Below are positions 8,263 through 17,140 of a stretch of DNA of 64,000 nt, one piece after another. The translations under genes were made by a program, and so were the position numbers. Position 1 is the first letter of the stretch. Each line of letters starts with the position of its first letter. Under the pieces are notes generated by a model. That model made no database searches. It was not told where the DNA came from and worked only from the letters and a program-made list of their open reading frames with translations. Location: contig CACDSY010000004.1 in assembly GCA_902555585.1 (NCBI GenBank), forward strand, positions 1-64,000. Direction: 5' to 3'. This DNA is from an uncultured Pelagibacteraceae bacterium. Lineage in GTDB: Bacteria; Pseudomonadota; Alphaproteobacteria; Pelagibacterales; Pelagibacteraceae.

Positions 8263-8765
8263 AAAAGCTTATTTTTATTATATTTTTTTTAGTTTTTAAC
8301 ACTCAAGTAAATGCAGGATGCGATGATCCAATAACTGATGGTGTAGATTATACACAGTGCAAATTTTCGGATGGACAAGATTTACAAGGAAGCTATCTTC
8401 CAAATTCTAATCTTTCATTTGCAAGTTTTATTCAAGTAAATCTTGATAAAAGTATAATGATGAATTCAAACTTAGCTTTTGGTACATTTTCAGAATCTTC
8501 ATTTATTAGAGCCAACTTGTATGAGTCAACATTAACTGGTGCAAACTTTGAACTGTCAAATTTTTCTAGTGCGAATCTTACAAGAGCAGATTTTATGGGA
8601 GCTACACTTATTGATGTAAATTTTCAAAATTCCAATCTGATGGAGGCAAATTTTACTTCATCAAATATATTAAACGCAAATTTTGAGGGTGCTAATTTAA
8701 TAGGTGCTACATGGACTAATGGTGAAATATGTGGTCCAGACTCAATAGGTGTTTGCAACAAGTAA
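8259..8765 (+). CDS. Secreted pentapeptide-repeat protein
   Basis: A 168-residue protein with a signal peptide (residues 1-19, ending V-N-A) and then about 14 pentapeptide repeats of the A(D/N)LxX/ANFxx type between residues 40 and 155, e.g. 'ANLYES', 'ANFELS', 'ANLTRADF'. Such repeats fold into a right-handed quadrilateral beta-helix. Two pairs of Cys flank the repeat block (C21/C32 and two near the C-terminus), which would suit a disulfide-bonded periplasmic protein. The role of secreted pentapeptide proteins is mostly unknown. Its start overlaps the azlD stop by 4 bp, so it belongs to the liv/azl transcription unit. Confidence 0.82.
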   Translation: MKKLIFIIFFLVFNTQVNAGCDDPITDGVDYTQCKFSDGQDLQGSYLPNSNLSFASFIQVNLDKSIMMNSNLAFGTFSESSFIRANLYESTLTGANFELSNFSSANLTRADFMGATLIDVNFQNSNLMEANFTSSNILNANFEGANLIGATWTNGEICGPDSIGVCNK

Positions 8766-8769
8766 TTTT

Positions 8770-9690
8770 ATGAAAGATCTTTTAAAAATAAATGGGTTTG
8801 AAATTTCGTATCACGAAAAATCTAATAGAATAATAAATATTAAAATCGAAGATGAAATTATAGATAGATTAGCATTTCCGTTTAAAAAATTTAATATTAC
8901 AGCTCTTGAGTATAAACCATTTACAAGATTCACTATTGCTAAAAGTTTAGATGAGACAGCATCTAATAAATTAAGTAACTTCATTAATGAAATAATAAAA
9001 GATAGAGATACAGGTTGTTTTATTATTGGCCCAAAAAAAATTTCATCTAAAATTGATCAAACTTTTCTGGTAAAACTTTCAACAGCCATTACTCATTTAA
9101 TTGGCAATCCAAACCATGACTCCATGGCAGGTAAATATTATGCAAGATTTCATGTAAAACATGAAGATAATAGTGATTCATATCTGAGAAAAGCTTACAC
9201 AAATATGGATTTGCATACAGATGGAACTTATGTTCGAGAAACAACAGATTGGATTTTAATGTCTAAACTCGAAGAAGAAAATGTAGCTGGTGGAGAAACT
9301 GCTTTACTGCATTTGGATGATTGGGAACATTTACCTGAACTTTCAGAAGATAAAATTGGTTTACAAAATTTTACTTGGGGATCACCTAAAAGTAAAAATA
9401 TTGACTATAAAGTTGAACACCCTGTATTTTCAAAGGATGAAAACGGTAAACCAATTATTTCGTATATAGATCAATTTCCAGAACCTAAAAATATGGAGCA
9501 AGGACTATTTTTGCAGAAATTATCTGATGCACTCGAGGGTAGCAAAAATAAAATTGTAACTTCCTTACCAGTTGGCAGTGCAGTTGTAGCAAATAATTAT
9601 TTTTGGCTTCATGGAAGAAAGCCATTTATTGAAAATAAAAATTTATCAAGAGAATTATTAAGAATTAGAGGTTCCTTTTTTAATAATTAA
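8770..9690 (+). CDS. glaH: Glutarate 2-hydroxylase (CsiD/GlaH family 2OG-Fe(II) dioxygenase)
   Basis: With the ATG at 8770 the protein has 306 residues; a GTG at 8749 would add 7 residues but overlap the upstream gene by 17 bp. It matches CsiD/GlaH along its length: 'GKYYARFHVKHEDNSDSYLR', 'LHTDGTYV' (H149, D151), 'GGETALLHLDDWEHL', 'YIDQFPEPK' and 'FWLHGRKPF' (H281), with an Arg-rich end 'RELLRIRG'. The family hydroxylates glutarate to L-2-hydroxyglutarate while converting 2-oxoglutarate to succinate, in lysine catabolism. No L-2-hydroxyglutarate oxidase gene is in the window. It follows the pentapeptide-repeat gene in the same unit. Confidence 0.9.
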   Translation: MKDLLKINGFEISYHEKSNRIINIKIEDEIIDRLAFPFKKFNITALEYKPFTRFTIAKSLDETASNKLSNFINEIIKDRDTGCFIIGPKKISSKIDQTFLVKLSTAITHLIGNPNHDSMAGKYYARFHVKHEDNSDSYLRKAYTNMDLHTDGTYVRETTDWILMSKLEEENVAGGETALLHLDDWEHLPELSEDKIGLQNFTWGSPKSKNIDYKVEHPVFSKDENGKPIISYIDQFPEPKNMEQGLFLQKLSDALEGSKNKIVTSLPVGSAVVANNYFWLHGRKPFIENKNLSRELLRIRGSFFNN

Positions 9691-9706
9691 GTATAGTAAT
9701 TAAACT

Positions 9707-10477
9707 ATGAAACTCGGTTTTATAGGAACAGGTAAAATTACTCATTCTGTTGTCACAGGAATTTGTTCATCTAAGATTAAGTTTAATGAAATATTAGTCT
9801 CCCCAAGAAACCTAGCAACTGCTAGAAAATTGGCCAAATATCACAAAAAGGTTAAAATAGCAAAGTCAAATGATGAAATTGTAAACTCTTGCAATTGGAT
9901 ATTTTTAGCAGTTACTCCAGCAGTAGGTCAAAATCTTATAAAAAAACTTCAATTTAAATCTAATCAAACAGTAATAAGTTTCATATCAACTATTACATTA
10001 CCACAATTAAAAAAAATGATTAAAGCTAAGGCAACAATAGTGAGAGCAATTCCTTTACCTCCAATATCTATAAAAAAAGGTCCTGTTCCAATTTTCCCTC
10101 CAAATAAAAAAATAAAAAGTTTTTTTAACAAATTAGGTACTACAGTTGAAATCAAAAATGAGAACCTTTCAAAAAATTTCTGGTCCACATCAGGTATGAT
10201 GGCCCCATTCTATGAACTTTTAAATACTATGGCTAATTGGTTAGTAAAAAAAGGTGTGAAAAAGGAAAACGCTCAAAAATACATTACATCTTTGTTCCTT
10301 GCTTTATCGGAAGATGCAGTTGTAAATTCAAAAAAAGATCTAAAATATTTAGTAAAAGAATCCCAAACTCCCAAAGGGCTTAACGAACAAGGAGTTAACG
10401 AACTTAGAAAATTAGGTTTTTATAAATCAACTGAAAAAACTTTAAACAGTATTCTTAAAAGACTTAATAAAATATAA
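9707..10477 (+). CDS. Pyrroline-5-carboxylate reductase-like protein (ProC family)
   Basis: A 256-residue protein of the ProC fold. The N-terminal Rossmann motif is 'KLGFIGTGKITHSVV', followed by 'LAVTPAVGQNLI', 'VRAIPLPP' (usually VRxMPNTP) and the C-terminal all-helical dimer domain with 'QTPKGLNEQGVNEL' (usually SPGGTTxxG). ProC reduces 1-pyrroline-5-carboxylate to proline with NAD(P)H. The deviations in the substrate loops suggest a paralogue that may reduce another cyclic imine. It lies between glaH and the second liv set, so a role in lysine or proline-type amino acid turnover is plausible. Confidence 0.8.
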   Translation: MKLGFIGTGKITHSVVTGICSSKIKFNEILVSPRNLATARKLAKYHKKVKIAKSNDEIVNSCNWIFLAVTPAVGQNLIKKLQFKSNQTVISFISTITLPQLKKMIKAKATIVRAIPLPPISIKKGPVPIFPPNKKIKSFFNKLGTTVEIKNENLSKNFWSTSGMMAPFYELLNTMANWLVKKGVKKENAQKYITSLFLALSEDAVVNSKKDLKYLVKESQTPKGLNEQGVNELRKLGFYKSTEKTLNSILKRLNKI

Positions 10478-10491
10478 TCCTACAGTAGCTT

Positions 10492-11259
10492 ATGTCTAAC
10501 ATTCTACAAATTGAAAATTTATCAAAATATTTTGGTGGGTTAGCTGCAGTTTCAAACTGCTCATTAAAAATAAAAGAGGGTTCTATTACAGGAATTATTG
10601 GTCCAAATGGTTCAGGTAAGACAACATTATTTAATCTAATTGCTGGTAACTTAAAATCTTCTGAAGGAAATGTTTTATTCAATAATGAAAATATAACTGA
10701 TGTACCATCCCATGAATTATTCTCAAAAGGTTTATTAAGAACTTTTCAAATAGCTCACGAGTTCTCAAATATGACAGTACTAGAAAATTTAATGATGGTC
10801 CCTGGAAATCAGTCAGGGGAAATTCTTTTAAATGCACTTTTAAAACCCAACTTAATAAAGCAAGAAGAAGATGAAATTAGAAAAAAAGCTTATGAAGTAA
10901 CTGAATTTTTAAATTTAAAACATTTAGCTAATGAGAGAGCTGGAAATTTGTCGGGTGGTCAAAAAAAACTGCTTGAACTTGGAAGAACAATGATGGTCGA
11001 TGCTAAACTTGTACTGTTAGATGAAGTAGGAGCAGGGGTGAATAGAACCTTATTAAAAGATTTAGGAACAGCCATACTTAGATTAAACAAGGAAAAAAAC
11101 TATACTTTTTGCATGATTGAGCACGATATGGATTTTATTAGTAGAATGTGTGACCCAGTTATTGTTATGTCAGAAGGATCTGTTTTGTTTGAGGGAACAT
11201 CAGATGAAGTAAAAAAAAATGATAAAGTGATTGATAGTTATTTGGGAAGAAAAAAATAG
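10492..11259 (+). CDS. livG: LivG-type ABC transporter ATP-binding protein (second set)
   Basis: A 255-residue cytoplasmic ATPase. Walker A 'GPNGSGKTT', signature 'LSGGQKKLLELGRTMM', Walker B 'LVLLDEVGAGVN' and switch 'MIEHDMDFI' are all present. Walker B reads DEVGAGVN where most LivG proteins have DEPxAGxN, so the usual Pro is replaced by Val; the catalytic Glu is kept. It starts 14 bp after the ProC-like gene and 5 bp before livF. It belongs to a second complete Liv-type importer whose binding protein is probably the convergent gene at 15016-16206. Confidence 0.94.
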   Translation: MSNILQIENLSKYFGGLAAVSNCSLKIKEGSITGIIGPNGSGKTTLFNLIAGNLKSSEGNVLFNNENITDVPSHELFSKGLLRTFQIAHEFSNMTVLENLMMVPGNQSGEILLNALLKPNLIKQEEDEIRKKAYEVTEFLNLKHLANERAGNLSGGQKKLLELGRTMMVDAKLVLLDEVGAGVNRTLLKDLGTAILRLNKEKNYTFCMIEHDMDFISRMCDPVIVMSEGSVLFEGTSDEVKKNDKVIDSYLGRKK

Positions 11260-11264
11260 AATAA

Positions 11265-11972
11265 ATGGCCTTTTTTGAGGGAAATAACATGACTGGTGGC
11301 TATGGAGATGGTCCTGACATCATAAGTTCTTGCAGTATAAATGTGGATAAAGGTGAGATAGTTGCAATATTAGGTCCTAATGGTGCTGGTAAATCTACAG
11401 CTATGAAAGCAATGCTTGGACTATTAAAACTAAAGTCTGGAAATATTATTATTGATGGTGAGGATATCTCAAATTTATCTCCACAGGAACGAGTAAAAAA
11501 AGGAATTTCGTTTGTCCCCCAAACTAGAAACGTATTTGCAGAACTTACTGTTAAGGAAAATTTGGAAGTAGGAGCTTTTTTAAGAACAGATGAAATTAAT
11601 AAGGTTATTGATGAAATTTATGATCTTTTTCCAATATTAAAAGAAAAGAAAGATCAAATAGTTGGACAATTATCAGGTGGTCAAAGACAGCAGGTAGCTT
11701 TAGGTAGAGCCTTAATGATAAAACCATCAGTACTAATGTTAGATGAACCAACTGCTGGGGTTTCACCAATCGTAATGGATGAATTATTTGAACATATTCT
11801 AAGAGTTAAAGAGACCAAAGTAGGAATTATAATGGTTGAGCAAAATGCAAAACAAGCGCTTAGTATTTCTGATAGAGGTTACGTATTAGTGACTGGTGAA
11901 AATAAATTTGAAGGTTCTGGAAATGAATTATTAAATGATCCAGAAGTACGAAGGTCTTTCTTAGGAGCATAA
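11265..11972 (+). CDS. livF: LivF-type ABC transporter ATP-binding protein (second set)
   Basis: A 235-residue cytoplasmic ATPase with intact Walker A ('GPNGAGKST'), Q-loop ('FVPQTRNVFAELTV'), signature ('LSGGQRQQVALGRALM'), Walker B ('LMLDEPTAGVSP') and C-terminal 'MVEQNAKQALSISDRGYVLV'. The last segment is the part that is out of frame in the first LivF. It forms a heterodimer with LivG of this set. It begins 5 bp after livG and ends 1 bp before livH. Confidence 0.95.
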   Translation: MAFFEGNNMTGGYGDGPDIISSCSINVDKGEIVAILGPNGAGKSTAMKAMLGLLKLKSGNIIIDGEDISNLSPQERVKKGISFVPQTRNVFAELTVKENLEVGAFLRTDEINKVIDEIYDLFPILKEKKDQIVGQLSGGQRQQVALGRALMIKPSVLMLDEPTAGVSPIVMDELFEHILRVKETKVGIIMVEQNAKQALSISDRGYVLVTGENKFEGSGNELLNDPEVRRSFLGA

Positions 11973-11973
11973 T

Positions 11974-12984
11974 ATGGATTTATTAAATGCAGTAATTGTG
12001 TTACTTAATTATACGATTATCCCAGCTTTAACATATGGTTCTCAATTAGCTCTTGGAGCAATATTTGTAACTTTGATTTATGGGATTTTACGATTTGCAA
12101 ACTTTGCAACAGGAGACATGATGTCTTTTGGTACAATGTTTGCAGTACTTCTAACTTATTATTTTCAATCTATTGGAATAAATTTTGGGTTTTTACCAAC
12201 TGCATTACTTACAATTCCATTCGCAATTATAATGATGATACTTTACATGTTATTGATTGATAAGACAGTTTTTAATTACTATAGAATAAAAAAAAGTCCT
12301 CCTGTTCAACTAGCAATGGTAAGTGTTGGAGTGATGTTTGTAACTCAAGCAATTATTAGAATAATTATTGGTCCAACAGATAGAAGATTTTTAGATGGTG
12401 AAAAATTTATAATGAAAGCATCTGAATTTAAAGAAATGACAGGACTTGCTGAAGGTTTAACTATTAAATCAACTCAAATGATAACAATTGTTGTAACAAT
12501 AATTGTTGTTGCAATTATGTTTTGGTTTTTAAATAAAACCAAAACTGGAACAAGTATGAGAGCATACTCTGATAATGAGGATTTAGCCCTTCTCTCAGGA
12601 ATAGATCCAAAAAAAGTTGTACTTATAACATGGATTATTGCAGGTATATTAGCCACAATTGGAGGGATTTTGTATGGTTTAGACAAGAGTTATAGACCAT
12701 TTGTATATTTTAATAATATGCTGCCTATATTTGCTGCAGCTATAGTTGGGGGAATAGGAAATCCATACGGGGCTTTTTTTGGTGGATATGTGATTGCATT
12801 TGCTGAAATTTTTATAACTTATGCTTATAAACGGGTTTTAGTTTATCTACTACCAGAACCACTTGAACCCAATTCACTAATGCAACTATTATCAACTGAT
12901 TACAAGTTTGCAATTTCATTTTCTATATTAGTAATTGTCTTAATATTTAGACCATCAGGAATATTTGAGGGTAAAAGGATATGA
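11974..12984 (+). CDS. livH: LivH-type ABC permease (second set)
   Basis: A 336-residue BPD_transp_2 permease, somewhat longer than the LivH at 3608. Family segments include 'GSQLALGAIFVTLIYGILRFANFATGDM', the coupling helix 'TSMRAYSDNEDLALLSGIDPKKV' and 'FAAAIVGGIGNPYGAFFGGYVIAFAE'. About eight hydrophobic helices are visible. A hydrophilic stretch near residues 130-165 is likely a periplasmic loop. It overlaps livM by 4 bp (ATGA). Confidence 0.93.
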   Translation: MDLLNAVIVLLNYTIIPALTYGSQLALGAIFVTLIYGILRFANFATGDMMSFGTMFAVLLTYYFQSIGINFGFLPTALLTIPFAIIMMILYMLLIDKTVFNYYRIKKSPPVQLAMVSVGVMFVTQAIIRIIIGPTDRRFLDGEKFIMKASEFKEMTGLAEGLTIKSTQMITIVVTIIVVAIMFWFLNKTKTGTSMRAYSDNEDLALLSGIDPKKVVLITWIIAGILATIGGILYGLDKSYRPFVYFNNMLPIFAAAIVGGIGNPYGAFFGGYVIAFAEIFITYAYKRVLVYLLPEPLEPNSLMQLLSTDYKFAISFSILVIVLIFRPSGIFEGKRI

Positions 12985-14351
12985 GAAATTATTATAACAT
13001 AATAGTTGCATACTCAATAATGATGCTACTAATTATTTTAGTTGGAATATTTCAATCATGGTCAATTGCTCTTACAATATTTAATTATTGTATGATCTCA
13101 GCAGTAATGACAATGGGTGCCAACATACAGTGGGGTTATGCTGGACTTATCAACTTTGGAATTATGGGTTATACCGCGCTCGGAGGTTTGGCAGTTGTTT
13201 TGGTGTCTGTTGCTCCAGTCCCAGAGGCTTGGGGTGCCGGAGGTATAAATATGTTAGCATGCTTAGGTTTAATAATCTTAATGATTTTATCAGTAAGATA
13301 TATTTTAAAAAATATACAAAAATCAAATAAAAGAAATTATTATGTAGCTGGTGTTATTATTATTGGATTAATATTAATTAAAATTATTTCAGGTCCTGCT
13401 ATAGAACAAATAGAGGCAGTAGATCCAGCAAAGACAGGTTTTCTTGGTGGGCTTGGAATGCCAGTTTTATTTTCATGGATCGTTGGGGGATTATTTGCAG
13501 CTGGTTTAGCGTTTATTGTTGGTAAAGTTGCTCTAGGATTAAGAGCAGATTATTTAGCGATAGCTACATTATTAATTGCTGAGATTGTTGTATCAATAAT
13601 TAAACATGAAGATTGGTTAGCAAGAGGTGTAAAAAATGTAATTGGATTAAAAAGGCCAGCACCTTACGAAATAGACTTACAAACTTCATCTTGGTTTATT
13701 AATTTAGTTGAAAAATTTCATTCAAAAAAATTAGAATTAGTAAGTTCATTAACTGAAAGGCAGGATTTGTTAAACCAATTAGTAATAGATGCATCTTCGG
13801 TTTATGTTAAACTATGCTTTGCTGGATTATTTTTAATTGTAGTAATTATTTTGTTAATCATAACTCAAAAAGCTCTTTATTCTCCGTGGGGTAGAATGAT
13901 GCGGGCAATAAGAGATAATGAAGAAGCAGCTAGCGCTATGGGAAAGAATGTTGTAAAACAACATTTATTCATTTTCATCCTTGGCTCAGCAATCGTAGGT
14001 ATAGCAGGAGCAATGATGGTAACAAATGATGGTTTATTTACTCCAGGAAGCTATAGACCGATGAGATATACTTTTGTTATTTGGGTAATGGTTATTGTTG
14101 GAGGAACTGGTAACAACTTTGGAGCAATTCTTGGTGGATTTGTTGTATGGTTCTTATGGGTAGAGGCAGCACCAATTGCTCTTTTCTTCATCAATTTATT
14201 CACAGCACATTTACCAGAAACAAATGAAATTAAAGTTCACCTGATTAACAGCGCACCTTATTTTAGGTTTTTATTAGTTGGAATAGGATTACTTTTCATT
14301 ATGAGATTTAGACCTCAAGGATTAATTCCTGAAAAGATTATTAAACAGTAA
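12981..14351 (+). CDS. livM: LivM-type ABC permease with insertions (second set)
   Basis: A 456-residue inner-membrane permease, about 100 residues longer than a typical LivM. The core motifs are present: 'WGYAGLINFGIMGYTALGGL', 'ALGLRADYLAIATLLIAEIV', coupling helix 'MMRAIRDNEEAASAMGK' and 'VGGTGNNFGAILGGFVVW'. The extra length lies in an added hydrophobic pair around residues 95-145 and a charged soluble segment around residues 225-275, between the loop after 'HEDWLARG' and the next helix. Similar long LivM proteins occur in marine alphaproteobacteria, as far as I recall. It follows livH with a 4 bp overlap. Confidence 0.92.
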   Translation: MRNYYNIIVAYSIMMLLIILVGIFQSWSIALTIFNYCMISAVMTMGANIQWGYAGLINFGIMGYTALGGLAVVLVSVAPVPEAWGAGGINMLACLGLIILMILSVRYILKNIQKSNKRNYYVAGVIIIGLILIKIISGPAIEQIEAVDPAKTGFLGGLGMPVLFSWIVGGLFAAGLAFIVGKVALGLRADYLAIATLLIAEIVVSIIKHEDWLARGVKNVIGLKRPAPYEIDLQTSSWFINLVEKFHSKKLELVSSLTERQDLLNQLVIDASSVYVKLCFAGLFLIVVIILLIITQKALYSPWGRMMRAIRDNEEAASAMGKNVVKQHLFIFILGSAIVGIAGAMMVTNDGLFTPGSYRPMRYTFVIWVMVIVGGTGNNFGAILGGFVVWFLWVEAAPIALFFINLFTAHLPETNEIKVHLINSAPYFRFLLVGIGLLFIMRFRPQGLIPEKIIKQ

Positions 14352-14359
14352 TTTTTTAA

Positions 14360-14968
14360 GTGAGTTTTTTAATTTTAGGCTTTTTAACCGGATTAAGTTT
14401 GATCTTAGCCTTGGGAGCTCAAAATATTTTTGTAATTGAACAAGGTCTTAAAAAACAATTTATATTTATAGTTTGTTTAATTTGTGCATTATCTGATTTT
14501 CTCTTAATTTTTTTAGGAATATTTTTGTTTCAATATTTTGAAAATTTTTTCTCACAATCAATTGAATTAATTCTTAATATTTTATTACTTTTATTCTTAA
14601 TCCATTTCATTTTGAAAAAAGTAAAATTAGTAAACAAGAAAATTTCAATTTATCATAATCAAAATAAGGAAAATTTAGTTAATATAATTTTTAAAACTTT
14701 AGGTTTTACTTACCTTAATCCACATGTTTATTCAGACACAGTATTTTTTTTAGGGAATTTTTCAAAAAATTTTTTATTAAGTCAGAAATACTTATTCGGG
14801 ATTGGAGCATCGTTATCATCAATCATCTTTTTCTTTAGTTTAGGATATTTTTCTAAATACTTATCAAGTTATGTAGGTAGCGAAAAGCTATGGAAAATAA
14901 TCAATTATTCCATAATATTATTTATGTCTTTGCTATCGATATATGTTTTCTTGAGCATTATAAAATAA
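14360..14968 (+). CDS. LysE/ArgO family amino acid exporter
   Basis: A 202-residue inner-membrane protein starting at GTG, 8 bp after livM. The LysE/ArgO hallmark 'LGAQNIFVIEQGLKKQ' is intact, and 'TYLNPHVYSDTVFFLGNFS' corresponds to the NPHVYLDT motif of lysine/arginine exporters. About six hydrophobic helices are present. It probably exports a basic amino acid; the exact one is not readable. As with azlCD in the first liv operon, an exporter follows an amino acid importer. A strong bidirectional terminator lies just after its stop. Confidence 0.9.
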   Translation: MSFLILGFLTGLSLILALGAQNIFVIEQGLKKQFIFIVCLICALSDFLLIFLGIFLFQYFENFFSQSIELILNILLLLFLIHFILKKVKLVNKKISIYHNQNKENLVNIIFKTLGFTYLNPHVYSDTVFFLGNFSKNFLLSQKYLFGIGASLSSIIFFFSLGYFSKYLSSYVGSEKLWKIINYSIILFMSLLSIYVFLSIIK

Positions 14969-14970
14969 AA

Positions 14971-15000
14971 ACCTCAGCGGTCAGATTTAGCCGCTGAGGT
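14971..15000. terminator. Bidirectional intrinsic terminator between convergent genes
   Basis: ACCTCAGCGG (14971-14980) and CCGCTGAGGT (14991-15000) pair perfectly over 10 bp with a 10-nt loop. An A-rich run precedes it and a T-containing run follows, so it can stop transcription from both sides: the LysE/ArgO gene on plus and the binding-protein gene on minus. Confidence 0.93.
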
Positions 15001-15015
15001 TTAATTTAACAAATT

Positions 15016-16206
15016 TTATCTTTGTTTTTTATCTTTGAATTTTCCACCTTTAATTTCTTTTTCAATAAAGGCACCTGATGCTTCTCCTACATCAGTTAAT
15101 TCAACACTAGATGCTCCTTCATAGTTAACTGCTTTACCACTAGCAAGTAAATCTAATGCTTTTTTTAATTCTCCTGGATAAATTTTTTCTCCTGGAGCAT
15201 TTGCAACAGACATTACATTTGCTTGAACAGTAGCTCTATCAGCTTTTCCACCAGCTTGCATTGCAAGTACAATCAAAGCTGCAGCATCATAAGACTCAGA
15301 AGTATAAGGTCCAGATGAATCGATTCCTGCTCCACCAGCTACACCTTTAAATATTGTAGCACCTTTACCCATTGATCCTGGCAAAGATCCAAATGATTTG
15401 TTAAGATCATTTCCAAATCTGTCAGTTAAAGATTCACCAATCATTCCATCTGATAAAACAAATACGTCAAACGCACCTGAGTCCAATGAACCATCAATGA
15501 TACTTCCACCAGCTTGATCTAAGTAACCTAACACAGCTAAAGCATCGCCACCTGCTGCTGCTAATGTAGCAACTTCAGCACCATAATCACCTTTACCTTC
15601 TTCGTGAGCTGTAACAACTGTTACGTTTATTCCGTGAGCTTTAACAGCTGCAACATATACATCTGCTAAACCTTTACCGTAGTCGTTATTAGTATGTGTT
15701 ACTGCAATACTTTTTACTTTTCTGTCTTTAGTAATATCTGCTAATACTTGACCACCTCTTGCATCAGATGGAGCAGTTCTAAAAAAGTATCCGTTATCTT
15801 TAAGATCAGTTAATCCTGGAGAAGTAGCTGATGGTGAAATCATAACAACACCATTCGGAACAGCAACATTAGTTGCTATTGCTCCAGTAACACCAGAACA
15901 ATCGGCACCCATAATTGCTACTACACCACCAGATATTAAACCTTCAGCAGCAGCTGTTGCAGCAGCTGAATCAACACAAGTTGAGTCTGCTCTTTCAACA
16001 GAAATTTTCTTTCCTCCAAGTAATGAGCCAGAGTCCGAAGCTTCTTTAAATGCAAGCTCTGCAGATGCAGCCATAGCTGGAGTTAGGGACTCAATAGGAC
16101 CTGTAAATCCTAAAATAATACCCATTTTTATGCCATGTCCATCTGAATATGCTTTGGATGCAAAGCAAGAAACAAATACGAACATCGCTAATACTAGTTT
16201 TTTCAT
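15016..16206 (-). CDS. livK: Branched-chain amino acid-type ABC transporter substrate-binding protein
   Basis: A 396-residue periplasmic protein of the Peripla_BP_6 family with an N-terminal signal peptide (about residues 1-20). The mature start 'IKMGIILGFTGPIESLTP' and 'GVVAIMGADCSGVTGAIA' fit the LivK fold. Three Cys in the first third could form a disulfide. It is most likely the ligand receptor for the LivGFHM set at 10492-14351, which has no binding protein of its own and lies immediately convergent. It has a clear SD (AGAGGGA) and a strong terminator (14971-15000). A 14 bp palindrome sits just upstream of the SD. Confidence 0.92.
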   Translation of the reverse strand: MKKLVLAMFVFVSCFASKAYSDGHGIKMGIILGFTGPIESLTPAMAASAELAFKEASDSGSLLGGKKISVERADSTCVDSAAATAAAEGLISGGVVAIMGADCSGVTGAIATNVAVPNGVVMISPSATSPGLTDLKDNGYFFRTAPSDARGGQVLADITKDRKVKSIAVTHTNNDYGKGLADVYVAAVKAHGINVTVVTAHEEGKGDYGAEVATLAAAGGDALAVLGYLDQAGGSIIDGSLDSGAFDVFVLSDGMIGESLTDRFGNDLNKSFGSLPGSMGKGATIFKGVAGGAGIDSSGPYTSESYDAAALIVLAMQAGGKADRATVQANVMSVANAPGEKIYPGELKKALDLLASGKAVNYEGASSVELTDVGEASGAFIEKEIKGGKFKDKKQR

Positions 16207-16217
16207 ATATTCCCTCT

Positions 16218-16231
16218 AATTGTTAACAATT
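16218..16231. promoter_or_regulatory. Perfect 14 bp palindrome upstream of the binding-protein gene
   Basis: AATTGTTAACAATT reads identically on both strands. On the minus strand it lies immediately before the SD of the gene starting at 16206. A repressor operator is a reasonable guess; no regulator gene is nearby, and short AT palindromes also occur by chance in AT-rich DNA. Confidence 0.35.
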
Positions 16232-16279
16232 TATATAAATAAAATTAAATCCTATTAGTTTTAATTTTCAATGAGAAAA

Positions 16280-17137
16280 TTATCTCATTTTTTGAGCAAA
16301 AAACACAGAAGTTATGACAATTATTCCTCCTATTACAGTTATTAAAGATGGAATCTCTCCAAAAATAAAAAAAGTGAGAATTAAACCAAATACAGGGAAC
16401 AAAGCATAGAATGGTAATACCCTATCTAAAGGATAGAATTTATAAAGATAGAACATCATTAAGTGTCCTAGTAAAGAAATAATTGCTCCAGCATATAAAA
16501 CTGTAAACCAACTCCCTAAACTGATATTTTTTATTGTTTGGAAAGTATTACCTTCAAATATTGCAGATAATATTATTAAAATTACAAACCCTGTAAAGCT
16601 CATTATAGTATTTGTAAACTTAACATCTAATTCTTTTAAATATCTAGAAAATACTTGGGATAGTCCGTAGAAAAAAGCCATACCACAAATAAGAAGAGAC
16701 CCTATTATTTCCCCGACTACTTTTGGGTCAAAAGCAAGTATAACAACACCAAAAAAAGATATCATAATTAATATCCATTTTTTATAACTTATTTTTTCGT
16801 TTAAAAATATTGAGCTTAATATAATCCCAAAGGGAATTGAAAGTTGAGCACCAATTGTAATTGGTGCAAGTATACTTGATGCATTTATAGATAAATACAA
16901 AAACATATTCACTGCAACACCAAAACATAATGAAAAACCAATTAAAGGAATAATATATTTTTTATCTATTATTTGAATTTTAAAAAATGGAATTAAACAA
17001 ATAAAAACAACAGCCATTCTTAATGAGCCAAAAAGAATTGGTGGAATAGTGTCGTTTAATCCAAGCTTACCAGTTGGATATGCACTTCCTAATAAAAATA
17101 CAACAAATAAAATAAGTAAAGTATGTTTTGCAGACAA
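16280..17137 (-). CDS. EamA/DMT superfamily transporter
   Basis: A 285-residue inner-membrane protein with ten hydrophobic segments in two EamA halves; the first opens 'FLLGSAYPTGKLGLNDTIPPILFGSLRM', typical of RhaT/YdcZ-like drug-metabolite transporters. The substrate is unknown. The only start in frame after the preceding ALDH stop is a TTG just one codon downstream of that stop in the same frame, so translation probably restarts from terminating ribosomes. It is the last gene of the LLM/ThDP/ALDH operon and may move that pathway's substrate or product. Confidence 0.87.
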   Translation of the reverse strand: MSAKHTLLILFVVFLLGSAYPTGKLGLNDTIPPILFGSLRMAVVFICLIPFFKIQIIDKKYIIPLIGFSLCFGVAVNMFLYLSINASSILAPITIGAQLSIPFGIILSSIFLNEKISYKKWILIMISFFGVVILAFDPKVVGEIIGSLLICGMAFFYGLSQVFSRYLKELDVKFTNTIMSFTGFVILIILSAIFEGNTFQTIKNISLGSWFTVLYAGAIISLLGHLMMFYLYKFYPLDRVLPFYALFPVFGLILTFFIFGEIPSLITVIGGIIVITSVFFAQKMR

Positions 17138-17140
17138 AAA

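Noticed and set aside
16270..16287. Hairpin ATGAGA/TCTCAT near the end of the EamA gene as a terminator
   Set aside because: Only a 6 bp AT-rich stem, overlapping the coding end, without a convincing T-run on the minus strand.
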